NCBI GenBank assembly: GCA_033032865.1
Contig: JAWHQI010000049.1
Location: 2,356,001-2,420,000, forward strand
Direction: 5' to 3'
From: Dactylorhiza incarnata
Lineage: Eukaryota > Streptophyta > Magnoliopsida > Asparagales > Orchidaceae
DNA: 64,000 bases
Position 1 is the stretch's first letter. Every line of letters starts with the position of its first letter. The notes beneath the pieces are model-generated. The model saw only the letters and a list, made by a program, of their open reading frames with translations. It did not search any database and was not told the origin of the DNA. This document shows, one piece after another, positions 55,121 to 64,000 of the stretch. The translations under genes were made by a program, and so were the position numbers.

Positions 55121-56956
55121 TCAGACCGGTGCTGAAGAGGTAGCAGCAACCTCCGATTGGTAAACCCTCTTCAGACTTGCCTTCCTTGAAGATTCCGGAC
55201 CTGAACCTCCGTGAATGCAGAAGAGGTTGCCTAAGGCACCCTCGTCATTAGCATCCACGCATTCATTGGGAAAGCCGATATTACCCAGATGGCCAATATC
55301 ATCTACTTCCTCGCATTCCCAGTGAACCTCCGCTACCTCCTTAGCCTTGGAGGTTGAGGCTTTGGCAGAATCATTCTTCTGAATGAGATCTCGGAGCTTA
55401 CCCTCCTTCAGAAGCTTCTCTAAGAACAGGCGGAGAGCTCTGCAATCCTCTGTCAGATGTCCCCTATCCCTATGGTACTCACAGTAGAGAGTAGGATTTC
55501 TGTTCTTTGGATCAGAGTTTAGCTGAGCTGGCCTCTTGAAAAAGGGCTGCTTCTGAAGGATTTGGAGCACTTCATTCATAGAAACTCCGAAGTCTGTAAA
55601 AGACTCTTGGGATTCATTGTAGAGTGAAGGAATGGGCAGAAGAGGAGGTTGGGCGTACTGGATCTGGTGGACTGGGGTGACTTGCGGAGCAGGAGTAGCA
55701 GGGGTTTGAAGAAATGAACCTTGAGGCGGGAAAGAATGGTTACCTCGATTGAAGCGGTTGCTGCGATAATTCTTACCTCTCGGAGCCGGAGGTGGAAGCT
55801 CTTGTCGAGGCTTTGAGGAGGACGGAGCAGGGTAGAATCCCGCAGAGCCTTTCTGAGTGGCTCTGTTGGTCAAATTGCTCACATAGGTGGGGTTGTTGAT
55901 CTCCCCCTCTATGTAGCGATTGGCAATGCTGATCAGCTCTTGGTAAGATCTAGGCTCCTTGGTTGTGACTTTGAACTTCAGAGGGCCCTCCTACAGGCCA
56001 CTGATCAAAGCTACCATGTAGAGCTCGGGATCCATGTCTCTGACTCCCAAAATCTCCTTTTGAAAATGGTCAACGAAATGCGCTGCAGTCTCGTTGTCCC
56101 CTTGCTTAATCTTGAAGAGGGTCGCGGGACCACTCTTCCTTTTCTTCGCGGTGGCAAACCTTAGAAGGAGCTCTTGCCTCAGGGTAGCAAAGCTCGAGAT
56201 CGATTGACAGGGCAACTTATAGAGCCATTCCATGGCCGACCCATCAAAGGAGGTGACCATCAACATACACCTCACTCCATCCTAAATGGTCCTGAGGGCA
56301 ACAGCAGACTCAAAGGCTTGAAGATGACACATTGGAGCGGTCTCTCCTGTAAACACAGGAAGACGGGGCTCTCTGAATCCATGATGAATCGGATCCCGAC
56401 GAATCTCATCAGTAAAGGGGGAAGGCTCCCCAAAAACAGAAGGTCCAGGAGGAGGAAGAAAAGGAGCAGGAGGATCTTGAGGGTAAGCAAACCCTTCTTC
56501 AAAATTCAGGGTCTAAGCCGGAGGCCCCTGGGCTGCAGCTCGGAAAGAATTATGACGGGCGGCAAACTCCTCATGCTGAGATCGCTGAGGAGCCGCGGGC
56601 TGGAAAGCGGGATGATCGCTCGGGTGACCGCTTGCCATGCGGTCAGGGGTAGCGACCTGAGAGGTTTGAGGGAGGTTCTTCTGGGAGATCGCAGCCAGAA
56701 CCTGGTTCATGACCTCGATCTGCTTCGCGGACTCCTGCTGAGTCCGGACGACTTCCTGCCGATCTCAAGCGGCATCTTGCTAAGATCGCGCGATCTCTTG
56801 CTGAACAGCGGCAGCGTCCTGCCTAGCTCGGGCGGCCTGACGGAGAGCCTGCTCAACGCGAAGCTCGAAGCGGCGCTAAAGCGCTTCTAAAGGATTGTGA
56901 TCGGAAGGGGGAACACTGGGAGATCGCAGGGGACGACCTCTACGGCGATCAGCCAT
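55121..56956 (-). pseudogene. gag: Gag of Tat element with several stops
   Basis: ATG at 56954-56956 opens MADRRRGRPLRSPSVPPSD. The frame runs to 55121 with at least six stops, most of them TAA/TAG/TGA replacing a single codon. It has a Gln/Ala/Arg-rich N-terminal part, then the gag capsid-like domain (DGSAMEWLYKLPCQSISSF, FKIKQGDNETAAHFVDHFQ; near 56250-56040). A Pro-rich linker is followed by the zinc-knuckle-like YCEYHRDRGHLTEDCRALR (near 55450), where the second metal ligand is not a standard Cys. The + strand ORF at 56174-56890 is its shadow. Confidence 0.8.
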
Positions 56957-56959
56957 CTT

Positions 56960-57011
56960 GAAAGTCTGAAATTCACCTGACACTTCGAATCCGAAGGTCG
57001 CGTGTTCGTTT
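56960..57011 (-). promoter_or_regulatory. Leader and primer binding site of Tat element, tRNA-Arg-like
   Basis: The + strand next to the 5' LTR reads CACTTCGAATCCGAAGGTCG and continues CGTGTTCG. This resembles the anticodon arm, variable loop and first half of the T arm of an arginine tRNA (anticodon TCG) rather than a tRNA 3' end with CCA. So the - strand could pair with an internal part of that tRNA. The identification is from memory. Confidence 0.45.
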
Positions 57012-57497
57012 TGTTGGTACCAAAAATGGTACCTCCAAAATTCATACTAAAAGGGGGATGGGAGAAAACTGCGAAGTGCAGGTTACTAAGACAAGATGCT
57101 GGAGCAAAGAGGAACGATCACAAAATGGAGATCACGAAGAAATGAGACCGCTTACACAGGTCGTAAGCTGGAGCCTCGGAGCCAAAAAAGTCCTTTTTTC
57201 TGGTACCCCTACCCCTCTATTTATAGACGAGGGGGGCTGCCCAAACGGGCAGAACTGAAAACTACGGGCTGCCCTGGATACAGGAGAGCCGGGGCAGGGA
57301 GGAGGGGTGCAAATAACAAAAATAAGAAAAACGATCAGACCGCTCGATCTGGCGGTCTCGCACTATCCTGACCGCTTGACACTTAGAAAACTCCGGTTGA
57401 TGAGGCAGCTGGCGATCTGAGAGATCACCGAAAGTGAGACCGCTGAGACTGAAAAACTTGACCAGTAAGAGGAGGTCGCGGGCTTTCTGGGCAAACA
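57012..57497 (-). repeat. Tat LTR (5' LTR in element sense)
   Basis: This is the second copy, 486 bp, with about 14 differences including CAGCCTGCTCG/CAGACCGCTCG and GAGATCGCTG/GAGACCGCTG, that is, changes inside the repeated words. The TATAAATA box is on the - strand at 57218-57225 and would drive gag-pol. Confidence 0.92.
57218..57225 (-). promoter_or_regulatory. TATA box of Tat 5' LTR
   Basis: TATAAATA on the - strand (CGTCTATAAATAGAGGGG) is the probable core promoter of the gag-pol transcript. The copy in the 3' LTR is 45110-45117. Confidence 0.7.
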
Positions 57498-57794
57498 ATA
57501 ATGAAAAGAAAAGAAAGAAAGAGGAAAATTAGATTATTTTATTTTATTTCTTTTAGGCAGATTAAGCTAGTCTTGGACTTCCCGAAGTATACCCTGTGAA
57601 GGGTTCTCAATGGTACTAGGAGATGAGATGGGATGATAGCCCAAACATCCCTTTCCAAGAATTAGATTACACCTTTAAGATTTTTTTTTTTATTTAGAAA
57701 AAGTAAAATAAAATAAAAAGAAACACGATAAAATTATTAGCTATCCTCTTTTCAAAATATCTACGCAATATCCCCAGCAACGGCGCTAAAAACT
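57498..57794 (-). other. Leader of Athila element 2 with an unrelated insert
   Basis: There is AT-rich leader DNA at both ends. The stretch 57560-57650 (AGTCTTGGACTTCCCGAAGT and the following GATGAGATGGGATGATAGCC) is an inverted relative of 60340-60440 and is unlike the Athila 1 leader. It may be part of another repeat. The decayed tRNA-Asp primer site CCCAGCAACGGCGCTA is at 57773-57788. Confidence 0.6.
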
Positions 57795-59549
57795 TGATAC
57801 GGTAAAAATTATATAAGTGCTTCTCTTACTTAGGGTTTGGATTTAAGTAAAAGCGAAGAGATTGATGATGTTTTCCAAACTATATCCGATGAAGGCAAGT
57901 ATACCTTATCGTCTATAGTATAGGATATTTTGAAAAATACCAAGGTCGTATTCCTCAGGGCGCGTTGATTACTTCTAATTTAAGGAGGTCACTATTATCT
58001 TATCTAATGATTTTTTTAGGGATTTGTTTTACTTAGCTAAAAAAGACGAATTGCAAACTAAAGAAGGTTTAAACGATGGTAAAAAGGATTAGTGCTCAAT
58101 CTAAAGTCACCTTGGAGTGAGAATAATCAAAAGAAGGCAAAAATAATTCTAATTCCATTTAAGTAAACTACTTGACTGTGCAGGATCCTGAAGCTCGAAC
58201 ATGTCTCTCTTGAGGGAAATGCCCAACTAACTTTAGGAAAAATCAACCGATCTCTTGTTCTATAATATATTACATTAAACTTTCTCTATGTTGTGAACCC
58301 CTCTATTAGATTTGACTCCAATCCGGGAGATTTATGTCGTCCTCTCTTGAGGGGTGCATGCAACTCTCTTTACTCTTGAGTGATCAATTCATACTTTGAG
58401 CCTCTCGGCTAGCTAAGTATAAAAACTTAAACGAGAACCATATATCGAAAATATGGTCTCGCAAATTAAAAATCAAGAGTAATTAATGTTTGTACAAAAA
58501 TGGAAAAAGAGAGCTTTAGAAAATCATAACTTGATTATCTCATCCTCAGATCATTTCGATCAAGCACTAATGAGAATTAGTTAATCATGGTGGAGGGGAA
58601 AAGAGAGAGAAAAATAAAAGTGCATTAAGGAGAAATTAACTAAAGTACTAAGAGAGAAAGAAAGAGCAAAACTAAATTTTATTGAAATTAAAACTATTAC
58701 AAGCCTTAAATAACATTACCAAGCTAGAAAAGTAAAGGTACAAGCATACACTAGACTATTGCATGGAAGAAAAGTATAACATTGCTTGAAAGGAAAAGAG
58801 AGAGAATATAAAATGGAAAGACATGAAAAAAAGCATGAAATTCATCATTAACAGCTCTAACATCACCTCCCCCTCTCCAATTTTCTCAACCCTGGACTCA
58901 AGGAGACCTCTGGAATTTTTAGAAAAAAAATTCAAGTTACACGCCCTTGGTCACGGGTGTGACCAAGGGCGTGTAATCCCCTGTTCATCTCAGCTCCGAC
59001 ATTGGCGTGGGTCTTGTGTGACGGCGCGGCAAAAAAGGACATGTCATGGCTGTGATATTTAGGTCACGGGTGTGTACTTGGATGCTTCATTCAATGCAGC
59101 ATGGGCATGACTATGGCACGGCAGTGAGCAGGGATCATGTGGGAAAGTCACCGTCGTGACATATGGGTCACGGGCGTGACTTGAGTTGACTTCTCGACGG
59201 CATCTCCATGTCTCGACAGTAATCTTTTAAAGTTTACACGCCCTTGTTCGCGGGCGTGACCATTGGGTCACGGGCGTGACTGAGGGCATGACTTGTTGTG
59301 GATGAGCTCAAATTGCGCGACATCAATTTTGGATGTTGTTATGATTACACGCCCTTGGTCACATGCATGGCCTATGGCGTGTAATTCAAATTTTTCCAAA
59401 CTTGTCCCAAAATTCTGCAAATAAACTAAATTAGAAACAAATTTTATAAAAGAACTATTTATAAGCTCAAATTGACATGAAAAAGAAAATTTCATATTAA
59501 ATATTTACTAAAATTTATACGGAAAAGGTTATATAATAACTACTTATCA
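57795..59549 (-). repeat. 5' LTR of Athila element 2
   Basis: On the + strand TGATACGGTAAAAATT to ACTACTTATCA, about 1755 bp, beside the decayed tRNA-Asp primer site. The ends match those of Athila 1 (TGATACG, TTCATCA). The interior is largely different, but U3 again carries ACACGCCC, GGTCACGGG and GGGCGTGACC words (58935-59385). Bases 58920-59000 resemble 12895-12945 closely. Confidence 0.8.
58935..59385. repeat. U3 array of GGTCACGGGYGTGACC words, Athila 2 LTR
   Basis: GGTCACGGGTGTGACC is at 58949-58964. Related words (GGGTCACGGGCGTGAC, TTACACGCCCTTGGTCAC) recur through 59380. It has the same word and the same U3 position as in Athila 1 although most of the LTR has diverged. Confidence 0.7.
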
Positions 59550-62195
59550 AGACTATGTAGTGGTTCCTTCACAAATTGATCTAAACTTAGTTCCTTAGCA
59601 ATAATTATTTATGTGGTCAAATGAGATTAGAAAAATATGAAAATTGGCCAGTGAGCTTCTCTCGTCAATATGGAGCATTGGAAATTTTATCATAATTTTT
59701 TTATGGATATCTACTGTACTTTGTTCATACACTTGTTAAAAATAGCATTGGTGATTTATTTATATTAAATGAGCATATGATCTTATAAATTAGACATTAT
59801 CTGTTCGAGGACATATTAGTCTTGTTAGAATCCCTGGAAATTAATTCATGTCAATTGGGTAAGAGGAAGTTGAAGTTCCTTCACAAATTTGGATCACATC
59901 TTAATTATTCATATAATAATTTACAAGGAAATAATCAGGGAGAAAAATATAAGTTACTGATATTTCTCAATTATAGAACGTAACCAACCTCTAGATGTGA
60001 ATATGAAAACCTCAGGTACATGACAAACCTTCATATATGTCAATCGTATTGAAGAGGGCTGTAGAGAGCCAAAAAGGAGTTTGGTGGTTTTTAGGTCTTT
60101 CCATGAGTCATTGGTTAGGGATTCTTCAGTGAGAGGTTATGTGGGTCTTCTCTATGGCGGAAGGGGCAAAAGTCCTTTTAGGACCTCCCCTAATTGTTGG
60201 TGTGAGTTGTATACCCCTAAGTGGAGTGTTGGTGTTTAAGAGAACATTAATACCTCTCGATGAATCTTAATCCATTATAGGACTCTAGAGTAACATAAGA
60301 GATTGTGTTTGGTAGTCACCAGTAAAATTAAGTTGTGAAAGGGAGGTTTGGGCTATCATCCCATCATACCTCCTAGTGTCGCTACGAGCCCCTCATAGGG
60401 TAGACCTCGGGAAGTCCAAGATCAACCCTTAAACTGTTAGGTCATGTAATAAGGAAAGATTAATCTATAAATAAGTAACCAAGTACACCTGCAAATACAC
60501 CCCTTTATTAAGGGAAGATAGTTTTGGTTTGTCTAATCCTGTGAGCAGTGGGCTCAGTGTGAGTTAATGGATAGATGTGTTGCAAGTTGTGGCTTGGTGT
60601 TTGTTGAAATGGACAGGTTAGTTCGGTGAGCCGGTGGATCATGAGTTCAATTGTAGCATATGTGCTTATGCATATAAGTGGTGGGTCATAGGTATTGGGT
60701 AGTCGTTCACATTGACGTCAGTACGTTGGCTCGGCAAGTGTGAGTATTCACTTAGCCAAGAAAAAACTGTTGGATTCCAGCATTAGTATAAGATGCTCTG
60801 TAGCACCTAGCTTGTTGTACTGAGTAGTACGTAAGGTCTAGCTTAGGTATTATGAATAGCGAACTAGGAGTGGGGTTGCCCAACCCACTGCCTCCATTTG
60901 CCACTACGAGAGGTACCTGAGAGTTTATCTAACTCCAAATCAGGGAACTAAGGGTCTGTGCACGCAAAGTCGTGTGGGTGAGTTGCACTGTTGTGAAACC
61001 TAATCATTAAACCTTGCATAGCATTTCATATCATACATAACATTGCATACAACCTATACCCCCATCGTATAAATTATTATGGGATCTTTTATACGATGGG
61101 TCTTGCAAAATGACCCCTCAGCTTATAAGTTTGTATAGGCATTCTTATTAGTTAAGGTTACCTTTTTCTGTGATGATAGTTAGTTGCTTTATCATTTATT
61201 TTACTTCTTCTTTATTGATATTTTTTTACTTCTACCATACTATTGTTATATCATAATTGTGTAAAGTAGGCCCTGTATAGATAACTTTAGTATATACTTT
61301 CTGGTAGTTAAGGCCACGACCACTTGCTTGTACTTCTGTTTTGATGTCTTTCTCTTCATTTCTCCCGCACGGTGCCTAGGAGTCATCGGGGGAGGGGTGG
61401 GGGATTGGCTTAGTCTTTTGACTAACGGTCAAATGTGACCTAACACCACAAGGGATCTGATTGGGAGACAGGGAGCTGCCCCGGGAGATACAGCTCAACT
61501 AGAGTATGGTGTAGGAGGTGAGTCAGCCTAGTTCAGGAGCAGCCGCAGCAACCATGGGTTCTTTGAGTGATTAGTTTGTATTACATTTGCGAGCGTTATG
61601 TAGTTAGGACTATATGTACTAGGCAGGAGCCCTTTAAATATTCAGCTTTATCTTTTGTGGACTATTAGCGATATCTTATGTATCACATTGTGATTGTGGA
61701 CTTAGTCATCTTAATATGTCCTTCCTCAGTTTTCTCTATGATGTACGGTTAGCCTAGATGTTAAACTTGTCAGTAGAATCAGCATCTTGTAGTGGCGGCC
61801 TTCCCGAGAGTTGGTGTCACCCCAAGGCGGCGGTTCTGGGCATAAGACCCAGTGGAATTGCAAAAAAATGGGTCTTATAGTGTGACTGACCCAAATGGAT
61901 GCTCATTGGTCCCTTGACACCACCCAAGGCCAATTGTGACTTGGTGTGATCAATTGGGTCAAATTGAGTCACTTTGACTTACCTAGGTCAAATTGGTATT
62001 TTAGGGTCCAAGTGTTGGTTTTGTCCCCAATGTGTTATTAGTGACCCATTGACCTCCCTTAAGGGTTAGGAAGATTTGGGTGAGGTCAATTTGACCAATT
62101 TGAGACCACCCAAGGGATTCCCTATGAGGTCATGGGTGCCATGGTGGGGTTAGGTGGTCAACTTGAGGCACAAAAGTCACCTCTTAGACGCATAG
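59550..62195. other. Unassigned repeat-like non-coding DNA
   Basis: There is no ORF and no gag or pol motif. The left half is AT-rich. From about 60040 the DNA is G/T-richer, with phrases typical of LTR or satellite-like repeats: the inverted relative of 57560-57650 at 60340-60440, a perfect 13-bp inverted repeat at 61061-61100, GGTCAAATTG/CAATTTGACC words at 61950-62110, and GGCGGCCTTCCCGAGAGTTG near 61795. It is probably an old gypsy LTR or its flank, but I could not set the ends. Confidence 0.4.
61061..61100. repeat. Perfect 13-bp inverted repeat (hairpin)
   Basis: CCCATCGTATAAA (61061-61073) and TTTATACGATGGG (61088-61100) are exact complements with a 14-base loop. There is no U run after it, so it is not an evident terminator. 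Confidence 0.8.
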
Positions 62196-62466
62196 TGTGC
62201 CTCTGAGAATTCTCTAGAGCGGGGTGAATAGAGATTTTAACAAATTCTTTACACTAAATATGCACACACAATAAACTACTCTAATAACTATGCATTCAGC
62301 AATACCAATTCAGAATAAAGTAGAATAGGAAACAGTAAACAGAAATAGAAAACAGTAAAGGGACAGCATAGAAAAGAAATACATAAGACAGAAATTTTAT
62401 AGTGGTTCCCCAAAAATGTGGGTACTCCACTCTTTTACCACCTTGGTAGGATTGCACTAACAGTGC

Positions 62467-62660
62467 CTGAGTCTTTTGATAAGGAGATTCTCAAAACTAG
62501 CCCTGAGTCTTTTGATAAGGAGACTCTTAGAACCACTAAGTCTTTTGCTAAGGAGACTCTTAGAACCACTGAGTCTTTTCCTAAGGAGACTCTTAGAACC
62601 ACTGAATCTTTTCCTAAGGAGACTCATAGAACCACTGAATCCTTTGAAGAGAGATTCATA
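62467..62660. repeat. Minisatellite, six copies of a 33-36 bp unit
   Basis: The unit is close to GAGTCTTTTGATAAGGAGAC followed by TCTTAGAACCACT. The middle copies are nearly identical and the end copies diverged. It lies at the position of the array at 43474-43600 in the related LTR. Confidence 0.85.
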
Positions 62661-63289
62661 AAACTCTTTTACAATTGCATAATATATAAGAACAGTAGAA
62701 GAAGAAGCAGAAGAGAATTCGATTCTTCAGTTAGAATCCTTCAGCAGCTATCTCTCTGGAAGTTGTTGCTTCTGTGTACTTCAGGATCAGAATATAATGG
62801 ACCCTTGCTTAAGATAGTGATGATTGCAAAGGTTATGAGCTTTGATCCTGATATTCTCTGCACTTTAGTTGGCTTGTTGTTGTATGATGTAGAAGAAGAA
62901 GCAGCAAGCTTGTTGTTTTTGTTTTTCTGTATAGAGAAGTTATTCTGCTATTCTGTCTTAGAGAGCTTGAGGAAGAAGACGAATACAGAATCACTCAGAT
63001 TGGTTTTTTTTCTTTCTTCTGGAAACTTATTCTTTGTCGAATATTGTTTGATTTCTTTCCACTTCTGTTCTGTCCTTTTAAGAAATATCCATTGGACATT
63101 TAGTATTACATATTATTTATGTTTCCGGGCCTGTCCATCTGATTTGAATAATTTCGAACAATATTTTTGTTGTACCTATGAAATACTCCATTCTATTCTT
63201 GTAAATAATCGAGCCATTGTAATTTAAATTTCCTCTTTGAAAACTTTGGAGAAGGATCAGAAAGGACAGCAGAAAATATACTATTTTTG

Positions 63290-63660
63290 TATGTATTCGA
63301 CGCTGCGTCGACTTCTTTATTCTTCATATCGACACACCTTTGAGTTCTTATAGAAGTAGCTTCAAATTACTTCTTAGCTCTTGCTAAACTTAGTTGTCAA
63401 TGTTGCGTCGAGTACTTATCGACGTATTCGTCGAGTTGAAGACTTGGACTTGAACTTTACCTTCTGCATCAAATTGAAGTCGAAGTTACGTCAACTTCTA
63501 AGATGGCTTCGACAGGCTCTTCCTTCTGCGTCGAGTTCATTTCGACATTGCGTCTACTTCACTTGATCCTTCGACAAGCAGTCTGAGTTACTTCGACTTT
63601 CAGTTAGTGTTGCGTTGTCTTCTAGTCGAAGTTGCGTCGACTCCTGTTCGACGAAAGTTT
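63290..63660. repeat. U3 array of TCGACGC/GCGTCGA words
   Basis: A perfect palindrome TCGACGCTGCGTCGA (7-bp arms) is at 63297-63311. About ten further GCGTCGA, GTCGACT, TTCGACA and GTTCGACGAAAG words follow. It lies upstream in element sense. Confidence 0.7.
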
Positions 63661-63837
63661 TAACTCAACTGAATTTGTGCTTATCATAGACCTGGACTTG
63701 ACGCACTATGTGAATTTGATATCCTAGGACTTCTAATGACCAGATTACCCTCTCTATACAATATGGGTAATACAACCTAGATGATGAAATTACTTTAAAA
63801 TAATTTGTTAAATAAATCTCAAGGGTTTTTCCCAACA

Positions 63838-64000
63838 ATCTCCCCATATTTATCTTTAACAAATTTTATACATAATGTAAGTGACTTCAAACATACAGTT
63901 GAATAAAAGCACAGTACAAACACATATACAATAGACAGAAATAAAAGACATCATTGCACAGATGCATAAATCAACATGACAAATTTGCGATTGATAAAAT
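63838..64000 (-). mobile_element. 3' internal end of the - strand copia, running off the window
   Basis: The polypurine tract next to the LTR reads GATAAATATGGGGAGAT on the - strand. The remaining bases are AT-rich and non-coding. Confidence 0.6.

Larger units (their letters stand above)
44902..57497 (-). mobile_element. Tat-type Ty3/gypsy retrotransposon with two antisense genes
   Basis: This 12.6-kb element has LTRs of 487 and 486 bp (about 3% different by eye) and the exact target duplication ATAAT (44897-44901, 57498-57502). On the - strand it encodes gag, protease, RT, RNase H, a second archaeal-type RNase H and integrase, the order that marks the Tat lineage. Between integrase and the 3' LTR, about 6 kb contains two genes on the + strand. 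Extra antisense ORFs in this place are known in some Tat elements, for example Grande. Stops and one frameshift in gag-pol make it inactive. Confidence 0.92.
44785..59549 (-). mobile_element. Athila-type element 2, remnant split by the Tat element
   Basis: The left remnant (44785-44901) holds the gag start. The right remnant (57498-59549) holds leader, primer site and 5' LTR. The two are separated by the Tat element with ATAAT on both sides. The gag start shares the + strand string CCTCGGGTCATACACTA with Athila 1, and the decayed N-terminus matches that of Athila 1 (NPEI...TL, RRR). All pol and the 3' LTR are lost. Confidence 0.8.
62196..63837 (-). repeat. 3' LTR of a further - strand copia element
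   Basis: On the - strand it starts TGTTGGGAAAAACCC at 63837 and ends near 62196 (CTCAGAGGCACA). Next to 63837, outside the LTR, lies a polypurine tract (GGGGAGAT on the - strand), so the element body continues to the right beyond the window. The LTR shares GGGGTGAATAGAG and GTGGTTCCCC landmarks with the LTR at 43213-44784. The 269-residue + strand ORF at 62418-63227 is an artefact of the LTR. Confidence 0.7.

Noticed and set aside
56174..56890. 238-residue + strand ORF
   Set aside because: It is a shadow of the Tat gag on the - strand, which has recognisable gag motifs.
61781..62160. Possible host gene near the right end
   Set aside because: All frames are closed and no exon structure is convincing. 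GGTCAAATT-type words suggest repeat DNA.
62418..63227. 269-residue + strand ORF
   Set aside because: It runs through an LTR and its minisatellite. The repeated SFPKETLRTTE pattern comes from the tandem repeat.

Overview
The window is a block of nested plant transposable elements, most likely pericentromeric or intergenic heterochromatin of a flowering plant (probably a eudicot). I place it in a plant because every large coding region belongs to a plant retrotransposon lineage: SIRE/Maximus-type Ty1/copia, other copia families, Athila-type Ty3/gypsy with a tRNA-Asp primer site, and Tat-type Ty3/gypsy with a second RNase H. CACTA DNA transposons and a Tourist-like MITE sit among them. I found no convincing host gene, tRNA, rRNA, CRISPR array or bacterial feature. 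The species cannot be told from the sequence.

Layout, left to right. (1) 1-26050: a + strand SIRE/Maximus-type copia element with an 850-aa gag, decayed protease, integrase and RT/RNase H, and a decayed env-like ORF. It is split at 5594/23847 by a CACTA element (5595-23846, AAC target duplication). The CACTA element contains a second CACTA-like element (7182-9296, itself carrying a MITE at 7706-7866) and an Athila gypsy element on the - strand (11099-23802, AGTGA target duplication, 2.4-kb LTRs). (2) 26051-30710: a + strand copia element (LTR, primer site, long intact gag-PR-IN frame) that breaks off at the start of RT. (3) 30711-41137: remains of a copia family whose 3' LTR has received another copy of the same family (31535-40307), a gag-only non-autonomous element with no pol. 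(4) 41138-44784: 5' LTR and gag of a - strand SIRE-like copia, truncated by block 3. (5) 44785-59549: a second Athila-type element, reduced to a gag stub, leader and 5' LTR, split by a 12.6-kb Tat-type gypsy element (44902-57497, ATAAT target duplication). The Tat element carries gag-pol on the - strand and two genes on the opposite strand, each behind its own TATAAATA box. (6) 59550-64000: unassigned repeat-like DNA, then the 3' LTR of another - strand copia that runs off the window.

How the parts work together. Each retroelement once encoded Gag (particle), PR (processing), RT/RNase H (cDNA synthesis from a tRNA primer at the PBS and from the PPT) and IN (insertion). None looks autonomous now. 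The SIRE RT has lost its first catalytic aspartate. The Athila integrase has lost most of its catalytic core. The Tat pol has stops and a frameshift. The second copia is cut off in RT, and the gag-only element must have borrowed enzymes. The nesting gives a relative order of insertion: SIRE, then CACTA, then Athila 1; Athila 2, then Tat; old gag-only copia, then young gag-only copia.

The most interesting signal is at the word level. In the LTR families where a TATA-like box can be found, the stretch just upstream of it (U3) carries an array of short CG-containing, often palindromic words peculiar to that family. In the Tat element the words also spread through gag, both antisense genes and the non-coding DNA but largely spare pol. 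One 9-mer, CGCTGAGAC, recurs in three unrelated lineages.
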